Positions 53,178 through 61,031 of a stretch of 64,000 nt of DNA are shown piece after piece (positions within the stretch are counted from its first letter, which is position 1; every line of letters starts with the position of its first letter). The position numbers and the translations under genes are program-made. Origin of the DNA: Streptomyces sp. NBC_01707 (GTDB lineage: Bacteria; Actinomycetota; Actinomycetes; Streptomycetales; Streptomycetaceae); assembly GCF_041438805.1 (NCBI RefSeq), contig NZ_CP109190.1, positions 4,340,001-4,404,000 on the forward strand. Direction: 5' to 3'. Below the pieces are notes generated by a model. It saw only the letters and a program-made list of their open reading frames with translations. It did not search any database and was not told the origin of the DNA.

Positions 53178-54773
53178 TCACTCCCACTCGATGGTGCCCG
53201 GCGGCTTGCTCGTCACGTCGAGGACGACGCGGTTGACGTCGGCGACCTCGTTCGTGATGCGGGTGGAGATCTTCGCCAGAACCTCGTACGGCAGGCGCGA
53301 CCAGTCGGCCGTCATGGCGTCCTCGGAGGAGACCGGGCGCAGGACGATCGGGTGGCCGTAGGTGCGGCCGTCGCCCTGGACGCCGACCGAGCGGACATCG
53401 GCCAGGAGGACCACGGGGCACTGCCAGATGTCACGGTCGAGTCCGGCCGCGGTCAGCTCTTCCCGGGCGATGGCGTCGGCCTCGCGCAGCAGGTCGAGCC
53501 GGTCCTTGGTGACCTCGCCGACGATCCGGATACCGAGGCCGGGGCCGGGGAACGGCTGACGCTGGACGATCTCCTCCGGCAGGCCGAGCTCCTGGCCGAC
53601 CATCCGGACCTCGTCCTTGAACAGCTGGCGCAGCGGCTCGACGAGCTGGAACTCGATGTCGTCGGGGAGACCGCCCACGTTGTGGTGGGACTTGATGTTG
53701 GCGGTGCCGGTGCCGCCGCCGGACTCCACGACGTCGGGGTAGAGCGTGCCCTGCACGAGGAACGCGACGTCCTCGCCGGCCGCGCCCGCCTCGGCGACGA
53801 GCTCGGCCTGGGCCTGCTCGAAGACGCGGATGAACTCGCGGCCGATGATCTTTCGCTTCTGCTCGGGCTCGGAGACCCCGGCCAGCGCCTTCAGGAACCG
53901 CTCCTCGGCGTCGACGACCTTCAGCTGGACGCCGGTGGCGGCCACGAAGTCCTTCTCGACCTGTTCGGTCTCACCCTTGCGCATCAGACCGTGGTCCACG
54001 TACACGCAGGTCAGCTGGGAGCCGATGGCCTTCTGCACGAGGGCTGCGGCGACCGCGGAGTCCACGCCGCCGGAGAGGCCGCAGATGGCGCGCTTGGTGC
54101 CGACCTGCTCGCGGATCAGTGCGATCTGCTCCTCGACCACGTTGGTCGTGGTCCAGGTCGGCTCGATGCCCGCGCCGCGGTAGAGGAAGTGCTCCAGGAC
54201 CTGCTGGCCGTGCGTGGAGTGCAGCACCTCCGGGTGGTACTGGACGCCGTACAGCTTCTTCTCGTCGTTCTCGAACGCGGCGACCGGCACGACGTCCGTG
54301 GACGCGGTGACGGTGAAGCCCTCGGGGGCGGCGGAGCAGGCGTCGCCGTGCGACATCCACACCGACTGCTCGGCGGGCGTGCCCTCGAAGAGCGTGGAGC
54401 CGGTCTTGGAGACGGTCAGCGGGGTGCGACCGTACTCACGGGCACCGTTGTCGTCGACGGTGCCGCCGAGCGTGGTGGCCATCAGCTGGAAGCCGTAGCA
54501 CATGCCGAAGACCGGGACCCCGGCCTCGAACAGCGAGCGGTCGAGGCTGGGCGCGCCCTCCGCGTACACCGAGGAAGGGCCGCCGGACAGGATGATCGCC
54601 CGGGGGTTCTTGGCCAGCATCTCGGCCACCGGCATCGTGGACGGGACGATCTCGCTGTAGACCCGGGCCTCACGGACGCGTCGGGCGATGAGCTGGGCGT
54701 ACTGCGCGCCGAAGTCGACGACAAGGACCACGTCGGGTGCGGTGTCGGGGGCGGCGGGGGGTGCTGCTGGCAC
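53178..54773 (-). CDS. guaA: GMP synthase (glutamine-hydrolysing)
   Basis: 531 residues. The N-terminal class I amidotransferase has [17 protein letters not shown], the nucleophile Cys in [15 protein letters not shown] and the His/Glu pair in [12 protein letters not shown]. The ATP pyrophosphatase P-loop is [17 protein letters not shown] (about 235-251). The C-terminal dimer domain ends [18 protein letters not shown]. The GTG at 54773 follows GGAAGG at 7 nt. It converts XMP to GMP. Monocistronic with its own promoter and terminator. Confidence 0.96.
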   Translation of the reverse strand: MPAAPPAAPDTAPDVVLVVDFGAQYAQLIARRVREARVYSEIVPSTMPVAEMLAKNPRAIILSGGPSSVYAEGAPSLDRSLFEAGVPVFGMCYGFQLMATTLGGTVDDNGAREYGRTPLTVSKTGSTLFEGTPAEQSVWMSHGDACSAAPEGFTVTASTDVVPVAAFENDEKKLYGVQYHPEVLHSTHGQQVLEHFLYRGAGIEPTWTTTNVVEEQIALIREQVGTKRAICGLSGGVDSAVAAALVQKAIGSQLTCVYVDHGLMRKGETEQVEKDFVAATGVQLKVVDAEERFLKALAGVSEPEQKRKIIGREFIRVFEQAQAELVAEAGAAGEDVAFLVQGTLYPDVVESGGGTGTANIKSHHNVGGLPDDIEFQLVEPLRQLFKDEVRMVGQELGLPEEIVQRQPFPGPGLGIRIVGEVTKDRLDLLREADAIAREELTAAGLDRDIWQCPVVLLADVRSVGVQGDGRTYGHPIVLRPVSSEDAMTADWSRLPYEVLAKISTRITNEVADVNRVVLDVTSKPPGTIEWE

Positions 54774-54812
54774 GGGCGGCCTTCCGGCGGTGAAGGGGGG
54801 TCGGTCCTCCCG

Positions 54813-54818
54813 ATTCTA
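54813..54818 (-). promoter_or_regulatory. Possible guaA -10 element
   Basis: TAGAAT on the minus strand, 40 bp before the guaA GTG. The -35 is weak. Confidence 0.35.
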
Positions 54819-54907
54819 CCGGGGATGCGAGGGAGACCTTGTTCGCGTCCGGAGGGACGGGGTCGTCGGCCGCCCTCACCACGGTGTCTCACCATCCGGG
54901 CGTCGCG

Positions 54908-54937
54908 TTGGACCACCGGCGGGGGCGGGTCCATACT
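54908..54937 (+). promoter_or_regulatory. Promoter of the chorismate mutase leader
   Basis: TTGGAC (54908-54913), 18 bp, CATACT (54932-54937). The first base of the leader-peptide ATG is 7 nt past the -10, so the transcript is probably leaderless. Confidence 0.6.
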
Positions 54938-54943
54938 GGCCTC

Positions 54944-55015
54944 ATGCTTCAGCACACGACCTACGTCTTTACCTATGGCACCCGGCCCGCCGGCTGCCAT
55001 GGTCGTGCTGCTTGA
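54944..55015 (+). CDS. Leader peptide of the chorismate mutase attenuator
   Basis: A 23-residue peptide beginning MLQHTTYVFTYGTRPAG, then TGA. Tyr, Phe and Tyr codons fall at positions 7, 9 and 11, the products of the pathway controlled by the gene downstream. Codons ending in T (CTT, TTT, TAT, CAT, GGT, CGT, GCT) are atypical for this genome. There is no Shine-Dalgarno; the ATG lies at the expected +1. A 6-bp hairpin TGCTTG/CAAGCA overlaps the stop (55009-55029). This matches transcription-attenuation leaders such as Streptomyces trp leaders, which I recall being leaderless too. Confidence 0.72.
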   Translation: MLQHTTYVFTYGTRPAGCHGRAA

Positions 55016-55039
55016 GCCACTGACAAGCAACGTTCCAGG

Positions 55040-55065
55040 CGCCCCGGGCCGACAGGCCCGGGGCG
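55040..55065 (+). terminator. Attenuator hairpin before chorismate mutase
   Basis: Stem CGCCCCGGGCC (55040-55050) with GGCCCGGGGCG (55055-55065), 11 bp perfect, GACA loop, then TTCT. It lies between the leader peptide and the gene, 65 bp before the ATG. CGGGCCG (55045-55051) can instead pair with CGGCCCG (54983-54989) in the leader, an antiterminator. Confidence 0.75.
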
Positions 55066-55129
55066 TTCTGCATTCCGGGTCCGATCGCTTCGGGGGGCCG
55101 CACCCCACCAGGACACCAGGAGTCACGGA

Positions 55130-55450
55130 ATGAACAGCACCGCCGTCGCCGCGAAGAAGCTCGCCGAGAAGACCCCCACCGAGAAGACCGGTGCGCACAC
55201 CGACGAGGCCGCCGAACTGATCGCCGGAGCCCGGGAGCGCATCGATTCACTGGACGACCGGATCATCGGGCTCGTCCAGGAACGGATGGCCGTCTCGGCC
55301 GTCATCCAGGAGGCCCGGGTCACCTCCGGCGGCCGCCGGGTCAACCTCTCCCGTGAGATGGAGATCCTCGGCCAGTACCGGGACGCGCTCGGCAAGCCCG
55401 GCACCTCGCTCGCCATGACGCTGCTGGAGCTGTGCCGCGGCCGCGTGTGA
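55130..55450 (+). CDS. Chorismate mutase (AroQ type)
   Basis: 106 residues, a small all-helical AroQ-gamma/delta-like mutase that converts chorismate to prephenate, the branch to Phe and Tyr. Key sequence is ELIAGARERIDSLDDRIIGL (about 29-48), with the catalytic Arg, and VQERMAVSAVIQEAR, then SREMEILGQYRDALGKPG. The N-terminal about 25 residues are Lys/Ala/Thr-rich and unconserved. The ATG follows AGGAG at 8 nt. Its own leader and attenuator suggest control by charged tRNA for aromatic amino acids. Confidence 0.93.
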   Translation: MNSTAVAAKKLAEKTPTEKTGAHTDEAAELIAGARERIDSLDDRIIGLVQERMAVSAVIQEARVTSGGRRVNLSREMEILGQYRDALGKPGTSLAMTLLELCRGRV

Positions 55451-55597
55451 GACCTGTGAGGCTGCCGCACCGGCCACGGGACTGTACGGGCGTATCTGCG
55501 TTCGGGCCGACTCTCACCCGTACGGCGCGTGACCGGGCGCACGGTGACTTCGTTGGTCCCGGTGTCCGTGCCAGCCAGGGGCGGCTTTCGAAGAAAC

Positions 55598-55660
55598 CAC
55601 GCGTGGCTCCGCTGGAGCGTGTGGCGTACTGCAGGTACGCCGTGGGACCGCGCTCCAGCG
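55598..55660. repeat. Nested inverted repeats
   Basis: CCACGCGTGG palindrome (55598-55607), then CGCTGGAGCG (55610-55619) pairing with CGCTCCAGCG (55651-55660), enclosing a second perfect hairpin GGCGTAC/GTACGCC (55623-55629/55635-55641, loop TGCAG). A 50-nt cruciform-like structure 150 bp past chorismate mutase. Confidence 0.6.
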
Positions 55661-55959
55661 TGCGTGACCGGTCGGCAGGGGACAGCAGCCCGGTCACCCC
55701 AAGAACGGTCGGCTTCGGGGACGCCCGGAGCCGACCGTATCCGGGCGAAACGGCCGCACCGCATGCAACCCGCCCAGCACGCCGTCATAGGCATGTCCTC
55801 CCTCGTATCGCACCACCCTTGACCTGGGCCGACGCCACTTCGGCGCGCCCCGTACGGCTTGGTGCGGAATCCGATGCACCTCACACTTCGGCACTCCCCC
55901 GGCATCACTTCTCGGCACCGACGTCACCGGCACCGCCCTGACGTCCGCCCTGATCGACG

Positions 55960-55996
55960 AGGGCCCCACGGACCGGTTAACGGATCGCGGGGCCCT
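55960..55996. terminator. Hairpin, probable terminator
   Basis: AGGGCCCC (55960-55967) with GGGGCCCT (55989-55996), and inner CCGGTTAACGG. The gene it serves is unclear; the next gene starts 280 bp downstream. Confidence 0.5.
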
Positions 55997-56276
55997 TGCC
56001 ATGTCGTGGGTCCTTCTCGGCCGCCGGCTCCTGAAGGCGCAGGAGGCCGTCGCGCCGGCAGTGCGATGGCGACGCACCCACAGGTACCGGAGGGGCCTCA
56101 GAGACAGGCGTGACAGGCGTCACATAAGGATTTTGTGAGTATCCGGACAACCATTACCCCGGGCCACAGGTCATGCATGCAGAACAACGGCCCCACCCGT
56201 GACTCCACCACGCGAAAGGCCTGTCCCCGCATCCGTACCGCAGCCCAAGCGGTACACCGGACATTCGAGGTCTTTC

Positions 56277-57296
56277 ATGAAGCTTCGCCGCGCGATGGCG
56301 GTGGCCGCAGCCACCGCGGTCATAGCCCCCGCTGCCATCCTGGCCGCCCCGGTCGCGTTCGCCGACGACACGGTGCCGGCGGCCGAGACGACGTCTGCAG
56401 CGCCCACCGAGTCCGCTCAGACCGAAACTCCGTCCGCCGACGTCACCACCACCGCTCCCGCCGAGAGCACCTCCTCCTCGCCCGCCGAGGAGACCGAGGA
56501 GACCGCGGGAGAGACGGGCGACCCCGCCGCGGACGCATCCTCCACTCCCTCCGGGAGCACCACCCCGTCCGGCACGCCGTCCGGCTCCGTGACCCCGTCG
56601 GGCACCCCGTCCGAGTCCGAGGACCCGGAGGGCCCGACGGAGTGCGAGAAGTCCGCCCTGGACATCTCGATCAACGGCCTGCCCGGCAAGATCGCCCGCG
56701 GCAGCGGCTGGCACAAGTTCACGATGAACGTCTACAACTCGTCGAAGACGACCGTGCGCGATCTCGACTACTTCGCGGGCGCCTCCTCCGACGAGGCCGG
56801 CAACGACCTGTTCAAGTCGAAGCAGGTCAGCCTCCAGGCTCTCGACCCCAAGACCAAGACGTGGGAGGACCTCAGCGAGGACGGCCGCGCGGTCGGTTGG
56901 GTCGGTCAGTCCGAGGAGATCCAGGCCGGCTACGAGGTCGATCTCCCGCTCCGCATCAATGTGCAGTCGACCGCCCCGGTCGGCGCCGGTTTCACCCTCG
57001 GCGCCGGTCTGTACGTCGGTGACAAGGACTGCGTGGGCGTCAGCGACGTCGCGTACAGGTTCCGGATCGTGAAGTCCGGCGGCAGCGGTTCGACGCCGCA
57101 GACCGGCGGGACCGCCCCGGTCCCGGCCGAGTCGCCGTCCTCCAACACGACGGGCAACGTCTCCGGCACGCTCGCCGAGACCGGTTCGTCCTCCGCAGTG
57201 CCGATGTTCGCCCTCGTGGGCGGCGCGGCCGTAGTGCTCGGTGCCGGTGCGATGTTCGTCGTGCGGCGCCGCAGGAACGGTGACGCCGCCGCGTAA
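56277..57296 (+). CDS. LAETG-anchored cell-surface protein
   Basis: 339 residues. A signal peptide ends near APVAFADD. A Thr/Ser/Pro/Glu-rich stalk covers about 27-125. A globular domain (about 128-265) has ECEKSALDISINGLPGKIA and a second cysteine in VGDKDCVGVS. A Pro/Gly linker leads to the sorting signal LAETG (about 302-306), a hydrophobic helix VPMFALVGGAAVVLGAGAMF and basic RRRRNG. LAETG is the site used by class E sortases in Streptomyces. GAGG lies 7 nt before the ATG. The stalk-plus-domain shape suggests an adhesive or structural role. Confidence 0.88.
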   Translation: MKLRRAMAVAAATAVIAPAAILAAPVAFADDTVPAAETTSAAPTESAQTETPSADVTTTAPAESTSSSPAEETEETAGETGDPAADASSTPSGSTTPSGTPSGSVTPSGTPSESEDPEGPTECEKSALDISINGLPGKIARGSGWHKFTMNVYNSSKTTVRDLDYFAGASSDEAGNDLFKSKQVSLQALDPKTKTWEDLSEDGRAVGWVGQSEEIQAGYEVDLPLRINVQSTAPVGAGFTLGAGLYVGDKDCVGVSDVAYRFRIVKSGGSGSTPQTGGTAPVPAESPSSNTTGNVSGTLAETGSSSAVPMFALVGGAAVVLGAGAMFVVRRRRNGDAAA

Positions 57297-57320
57297 CGGG
57301 CGACATCACCGGTAGGCGTG

Positions 57321-57352
57321 AGGGGCTGCACTCGGAGGGGGGTGCAGCCCCT
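57321..57352. terminator. Terminator between the LAETG gene and the GMC gene
   Basis: 11-bp perfect stem AGGGGCTGCAC (57321-57331) with GTGCAGCCCCT (57342-57352), 10-nt loop, followed by TTCC. Confidence 0.85.
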
Positions 57353-57373
57353 TTCCGCTGCCCTGCTTCTCTC

Positions 57374-59209
57374 CTACTTGCCGGCGCTCTTCCTCGGCGG
57401 GACCGCGGGCAGGCCCAGGAACGGCAGCTTCAGCGCGCCGAAGGCCTCCTTCGGCACCGCCGGCGCCTTCGGTTCGACCGCGGCCAGCCGCTCGTACGCC
57501 TCGCCCTGCGCCGGACGCGGGTCCGCCTCACCCTTGTTGGGCCAGAACGACATGGCCCGCTCCGCCTGTGCGGTGATGGTCAGCGACGGGTTGACGCCGA
57601 GGTTCGCGGAGACCGCCGAGCCGTCGACGACCGAGATGCCCGGGTGCCCGTACAGCCGGTGGTACGGGTCGATGACTCCTTCCTCGGCACCGGCACCGAT
57701 CGGGCACCCACCGAGGAAGTGCGCGGTGAGCGGGGTGCCCATGAGTTCGCCGACGTTCGACCCGGCGAAGCCGTTGATCTCCTCGGCGAGCAGCGAGGCG
57801 CTGCGCGTCGCCTCCTCGATCTGGGTCGGGTTGGGTGCGCCGTGCCCCTGGCGAGCGGTGAGCAGACCCTTTCCGATACCGCCCGGCTTGCGGTACGTCG
57901 TCAGGGAGTTGTCCAGCGACTGCATGACGAGGCCGATGATGGTCCGCTCCGACCAGCGCCGGTTGGAGAGCGACCGCACGGCGAGAACCGGGTGCCTGGC
58001 CATGCTGCCGAACCAGCCCAGCACCCGGCGGCTGCCGTACGGCACCTGCAGGATCGACATCGCGCCCATGGCGTTGGAGCCCTTGCCGTAGCGGACCGGC
58101 TCGATGTGGGTGTTCTCGTCGGGGTGGATCGACGAGGTGATGGCGACGCCCTGGGTGAAGTCGGCCTTCGCGGTGCCGTGCTTCTTGCGGTAGCGGCGGT
58201 CGCTGGTCTGCGAGCCCACGAGCGCCTCGGAGTTGGTACGGGTCAGCTCACCGAGCCGCGGCGACAGCCGGGGCAGCAGCCCTTGGTCCCTCATCGTGTG
58301 GAGGAGGGTCTGGGTGCCGTACGTGCCCGCCGCGACGACCACCTCGCGGGCGCGCAGCAGCGTCGGCGTGCCCTTCCTGCGGCGGTCCGTCGGGACGGTG
58401 GTGACGTGGTAACCGCCCTCGGGGTCGTCCGTGATCGCGACCACGGAGGTCATCGGGTGGATGACCGCTCCGGCCTTCTCGGCGAGGTGGAGGTAGTTCT
58501 CGTTGAGGGTGTTCTTCGCGCCGTGACGGCAGCCCGTCATGCATTCGCCGCACTCGGTGCAGGCCTTGCGGGCGGGTCCCGCGCCGCCGAAGTACGGGTC
58601 GGCGACCGTTTCACCGGGCTTCACCCTCGCCGTACCGTCGGCGTCCTTGCCGTCGCCGAAGAAGACGCCGACCGGGGCGAGATGGAAGGTGTCGCCGACC
58701 CCCATGGCCTGCGCGGTCGCCTTCAGATGGACGTCGGACGGGGTCATCGTCGGGTTGAGCCGGACTCCGAGCATCCGCTTCGCCTGGTCGTAGTACGGGG
58801 CCAGCTCGTCCTGCCAGTCGGTGATGTCCGCCCACTGCCGGTCCTCGAAGAACGGCGCCGGGGGTACGTACAGCGTGTTGGCGTAGTTGAGCGAGCCGCC
58901 GCCGACACCCGCCCCGGCGAGCACCATCACATTGCCGAGCAGATGTACACGCTGGATGCCGAAGAGCCCCAGTGCGGGGGCCCACAGGTAGTTCTTGATG
59001 TCCCAGGAGCTCTTGGGGAGGGTGCCGGGGGTGAAGCGGCGGCCCGCCTCCAGGACCCCGACCCGATATCCCTTCTCGGTCAGCCGCAGGGCCGACACCG
59101 CGCCGCCGAAGCCCGAGCCGACGACAAGGACGTCGTAGTCGTACGCCGCGTCGTCATCGGTCTCGCCGACCGGTTCGGCCTGATTCTGGGCAGGGCTGTC
59201 CTGGGACAT
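57374..59209 (-). CDS. GMC-family oxidoreductase (cholesterol-oxidase-like)
   Basis: 611 residues. The FAD Rossmann motif is DVLVVGSGFGGAVSALRL (about 29-46). A cysteine-rich stretch CTECGECMTGCRHGAKNTL (about 216-234) is typical of the large bacterial GMC subgroup related to cholesterol oxidase. AGAGVGGGSLNYAN (about 97-110) is the GMC signature loop. The C-terminal HFLGGCPIGA and VVDGSAVSANLGVNPSLTI contain the conserved His. No Tat signal is visible, so it is likely cytoplasmic. It is followed upstream by an aldehyde dehydrogenase gene 49 bp away on the same strand, which could oxidise its aldehyde product. Confidence 0.88.
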   Translation of the reverse strand: MSQDSPAQNQAEPVGETDDDAAYDYDVLVVGSGFGGAVSALRLTEKGYRVGVLEAGRRFTPGTLPKSSWDIKNYLWAPALGLFGIQRVHLLGNVMVLAGAGVGGGSLNYANTLYVPPAPFFEDRQWADITDWQDELAPYYDQAKRMLGVRLNPTMTPSDVHLKATAQAMGVGDTFHLAPVGVFFGDGKDADGTARVKPGETVADPYFGGAGPARKACTECGECMTGCRHGAKNTLNENYLHLAEKAGAVIHPMTSVVAITDDPEGGYHVTTVPTDRRRKGTPTLLRAREVVVAAGTYGTQTLLHTMRDQGLLPRLSPRLGELTRTNSEALVGSQTSDRRYRKKHGTAKADFTQGVAITSSIHPDENTHIEPVRYGKGSNAMGAMSILQVPYGSRRVLGWFGSMARHPVLAVRSLSNRRWSERTIIGLVMQSLDNSLTTYRKPGGIGKGLLTARQGHGAPNPTQIEEATRSASLLAEEINGFAGSNVGELMGTPLTAHFLGGCPIGAGAEEGVIDPYHRLYGHPGISVVDGSAVSANLGVNPSLTITAQAERAMSFWPNKGEADPRPAQGEAYERLAAVEPKAPAVPKEAFGALKLPFLGLPAVPPRKSAGK

Positions 59210-59258
59210 GGCTCTCCTCGGTACGAAAAGGGCAGAAGGTGCCGCTGTGTTACGGGGG

Positions 59259-60884
59259 TCAGCGCAGGCGGAACGCCTTCATCGCCTTCAGGCTGCGGCT
59301 CATGAACGCCGCGTACTTCTCGTCGTCCATCCCGAAGGACGGGGCGAGCGGGATCAGCCGCTGCTGGGCGACGGTCTGGGCCTCGGTGTACTTGAGGATG
59401 CCCTCGGAGCCGTGCCGCCGGCCGAGACCGGAGTCCTTCATGCCGCCCATCGGGGACTGCACGCTGCCGTACGCGGGTGCGTACCCCTCGTTGATGTTGA
59501 CCGTGCCGGTGCGCAGCCGGGCGGCGACCTGGTGACCGCGCTTGGAGTCCTTGGTCCACACGCTGGAGTTCAGGCCGTACGGGGTGGCGTTGGCGAGGGC
59601 GACGACCTCGTCCTCGTCGGAGAAGCGGTAGATGGAGACGACCGGGCCGAAGGTCTCCTGGGTGCAGACGGCCATCGGCGCCTCGACGCCGTCGAGGATG
59701 GTCGGCTCGTAGAACAGCGGGCCGATGTCGGGGCGGGCGACACCGCCGGCGACGAGCGTGGCGCCCTTCTCGACGGCCTCCGCGACATGCTGGGTGACGG
59801 TCTCCAGCTGGCGCTCGCCGACGAGCGAACCCATGTCGGCGCCGTAGGCGAGGGAGTTGCCGAGCCGCATGGCCTTCGTGCGGGTGGCGAACCGCTCCAC
59901 GAAGTCGTCGGCGACCGACTCATGGACGTACAGCCGCTCGATGGAGATGCAGAGCTGTCCGGCGGAGGAGAAGCAGGCGCGGACGGCGCCGGCGGCGGCC
60001 TTCTCCACGTCGGCGTCCTCGAGGACCAGCATGGCGTTCTTGCCGCCGAGCTCCAGCGAGACGCCGACCAGACGGGCGGCGGCCCCCTGGGCGACCTCGC
60101 GGCCGGTACGGGTGGAGCCGGTGAACGAGACGTAGTCGGCGTGCTTGACGACCTCGGGCCCGACGACCGGTCCGTCACCGAGGACGATCTGGAACACCTC
60201 GGCGGGCAGCCCGGCCTCGATCAGCAGGTCACGGGCCCAGAGCGCGGTCAGCGCGGTCTCCGTGTCGGGCTTCATCACGAGCGCGTTGCCGGAGACGAAC
60301 GCGGGCAGAGCGTCGCCGACGGAGAGCTCGAACGGGTAGTTCCACGGCGCGATCTGGCCGATGACCCCGCGCGGCTGGCGCAGCTCGGTGACCTTGGTCA
60401 GCGTCGGTACGACACCGGTGTGCCGCTTCGGCTTCAGATACGAGGACGCCCTGCGCCCGTAGTGCCGGGCGGAGACGGCGACCGCCTGCACCTCCTCGTG
60501 GGCGTGCAGCCGGGCCTTGCCGGTCTCCAGCTGGATGAGGTCGAGGACCTCGGCCTGCCGCTCGAGCACGAGGTCGTGGAAGCGGAGGAGGACGGCGGCC
60601 CGGGTCCGGACGGGAGTGGCGGCCCAGGCGGGCTGGGCGGCGCGGGCCCGCTCGAAGGCGGTCGCGACGTCCTCGGGTGTGGACTCGGGCAGATCGGCCA
60701 GCTTCTCCCCGGTGAACGGGGTGTGGTTCGCGGTACGGCCGGAGCCGACGACACCACGGGTCAGCTGGGCGATCACCTCGGGTGTCACCACATCGGCGGC
60801 CGTGCGCACGCCCGCGGGGGCGGCGGCCACGGGATTGGTGCCGAGGGGGGCGGCAGATGCCTGCGAGTCCGTCGAGTCCGTCAT
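59259..60884 (-). CDS. Succinate-semialdehyde dehydrogenase (NADP)
   Basis: 541 residues from MTDSTDSQASAAPLG at 60884. Aldehyde dehydrogenase superfamily with PWNYPFELSVG, FTGSTRTGREVA, the catalytic Glu in LELGGKNAMLVLEDAD and the nucleophile Cys in FSSAGQLCISIERL. The closest annotation is GabD2-type SSADH. There is no Shine-Dalgarno before the ATG; TACCCT sits 7 nt upstream on the minus strand, suggesting a leaderless mRNA. It lies upstream of and is co-directional with the GMC gene, with 49 bp between them, so an operon is likely. Confidence 0.9.
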   Translation of the reverse strand: MTDSTDSQASAAPLGTNPVAAAPAGVRTAADVVTPEVIAQLTRGVVGSGRTANHTPFTGEKLADLPESTPEDVATAFERARAAQPAWAATPVRTRAAVLLRFHDLVLERQAEVLDLIQLETGKARLHAHEEVQAVAVSARHYGRRASSYLKPKRHTGVVPTLTKVTELRQPRGVIGQIAPWNYPFELSVGDALPAFVSGNALVMKPDTETALTALWARDLLIEAGLPAEVFQIVLGDGPVVGPEVVKHADYVSFTGSTRTGREVAQGAAARLVGVSLELGGKNAMLVLEDADVEKAAAGAVRACFSSAGQLCISIERLYVHESVADDFVERFATRTKAMRLGNSLAYGADMGSLVGERQLETVTQHVAEAVEKGATLVAGGVARPDIGPLFYEPTILDGVEAPMAVCTQETFGPVVSIYRFSDEDEVVALANATPYGLNSSVWTKDSKRGHQVAARLRTGTVNINEGYAPAYGSVQSPMGGMKDSGLGRRHGSEGILKYTEAQTVAQQRLIPLAPSFGMDDEKYAAFMSRSLKAMKAFRLR

Positions 60885-60958
60885 GAGGGCGAGGGTATGT
60901 CCAGCCACCCGCTTTGGGTACCCGTCGGTAATAGGTTTTCACACTCCCCACAAACGAG

Positions 60959-60993
60959 CCAGTGATCACTGGCAACAAAGCCCCTGATCAGGG
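60959..60993. promoter_or_regulatory. Twin TGATCA-centred palindromes upstream of the dehydrogenase gene
   Basis: CCAGTGATCACTGG (60959-60972, perfect 14 bp) and CCCTGATCAGGG (60982-60993, perfect 12 bp). Both are centred on TGATCA with centres 22 bp apart, about two helical turns. They lie 75-109 bp before the dehydrogenase start and just after the kinase stop. A dimeric regulator binding cooperatively is a reasonable inference. Confidence 0.5.
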
Positions 60994-61031
60994 AGCTACT
61001 GCGGTTTGCGGTGAGTGGAATCCCTACGGCC

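Larger units (their letters stand above)
55451..56276. other. 826-bp intergenic region, structured but without a recognised gene
   Basis: It contains nested inverted repeats at 55598-55660, a terminator-like hairpin at 55960-55996 and the leader of the LAETG protein gene (from about 56130, including the AT-richer AAGGATTTTGTGAGTATCC). Short open frames with mixed bias around 55890-56010 may be a decayed gene end. No RNA family is recognised. Confidence 0.5.

Noticed and set aside
55598..55660. tRNA in the nested inverted repeats
   Set aside because: No acceptor/CCA-type geometry, T-loop GTTCRA or anticodon arm of the right size.
55859..56113. Small plus-strand frame before the LAETG gene
   Set aside because: Arg/His/Pro-rich translation and a terminator-like hairpin inside it. 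The short high-bias stretch near 55890-55980 is in another frame and too short to call.
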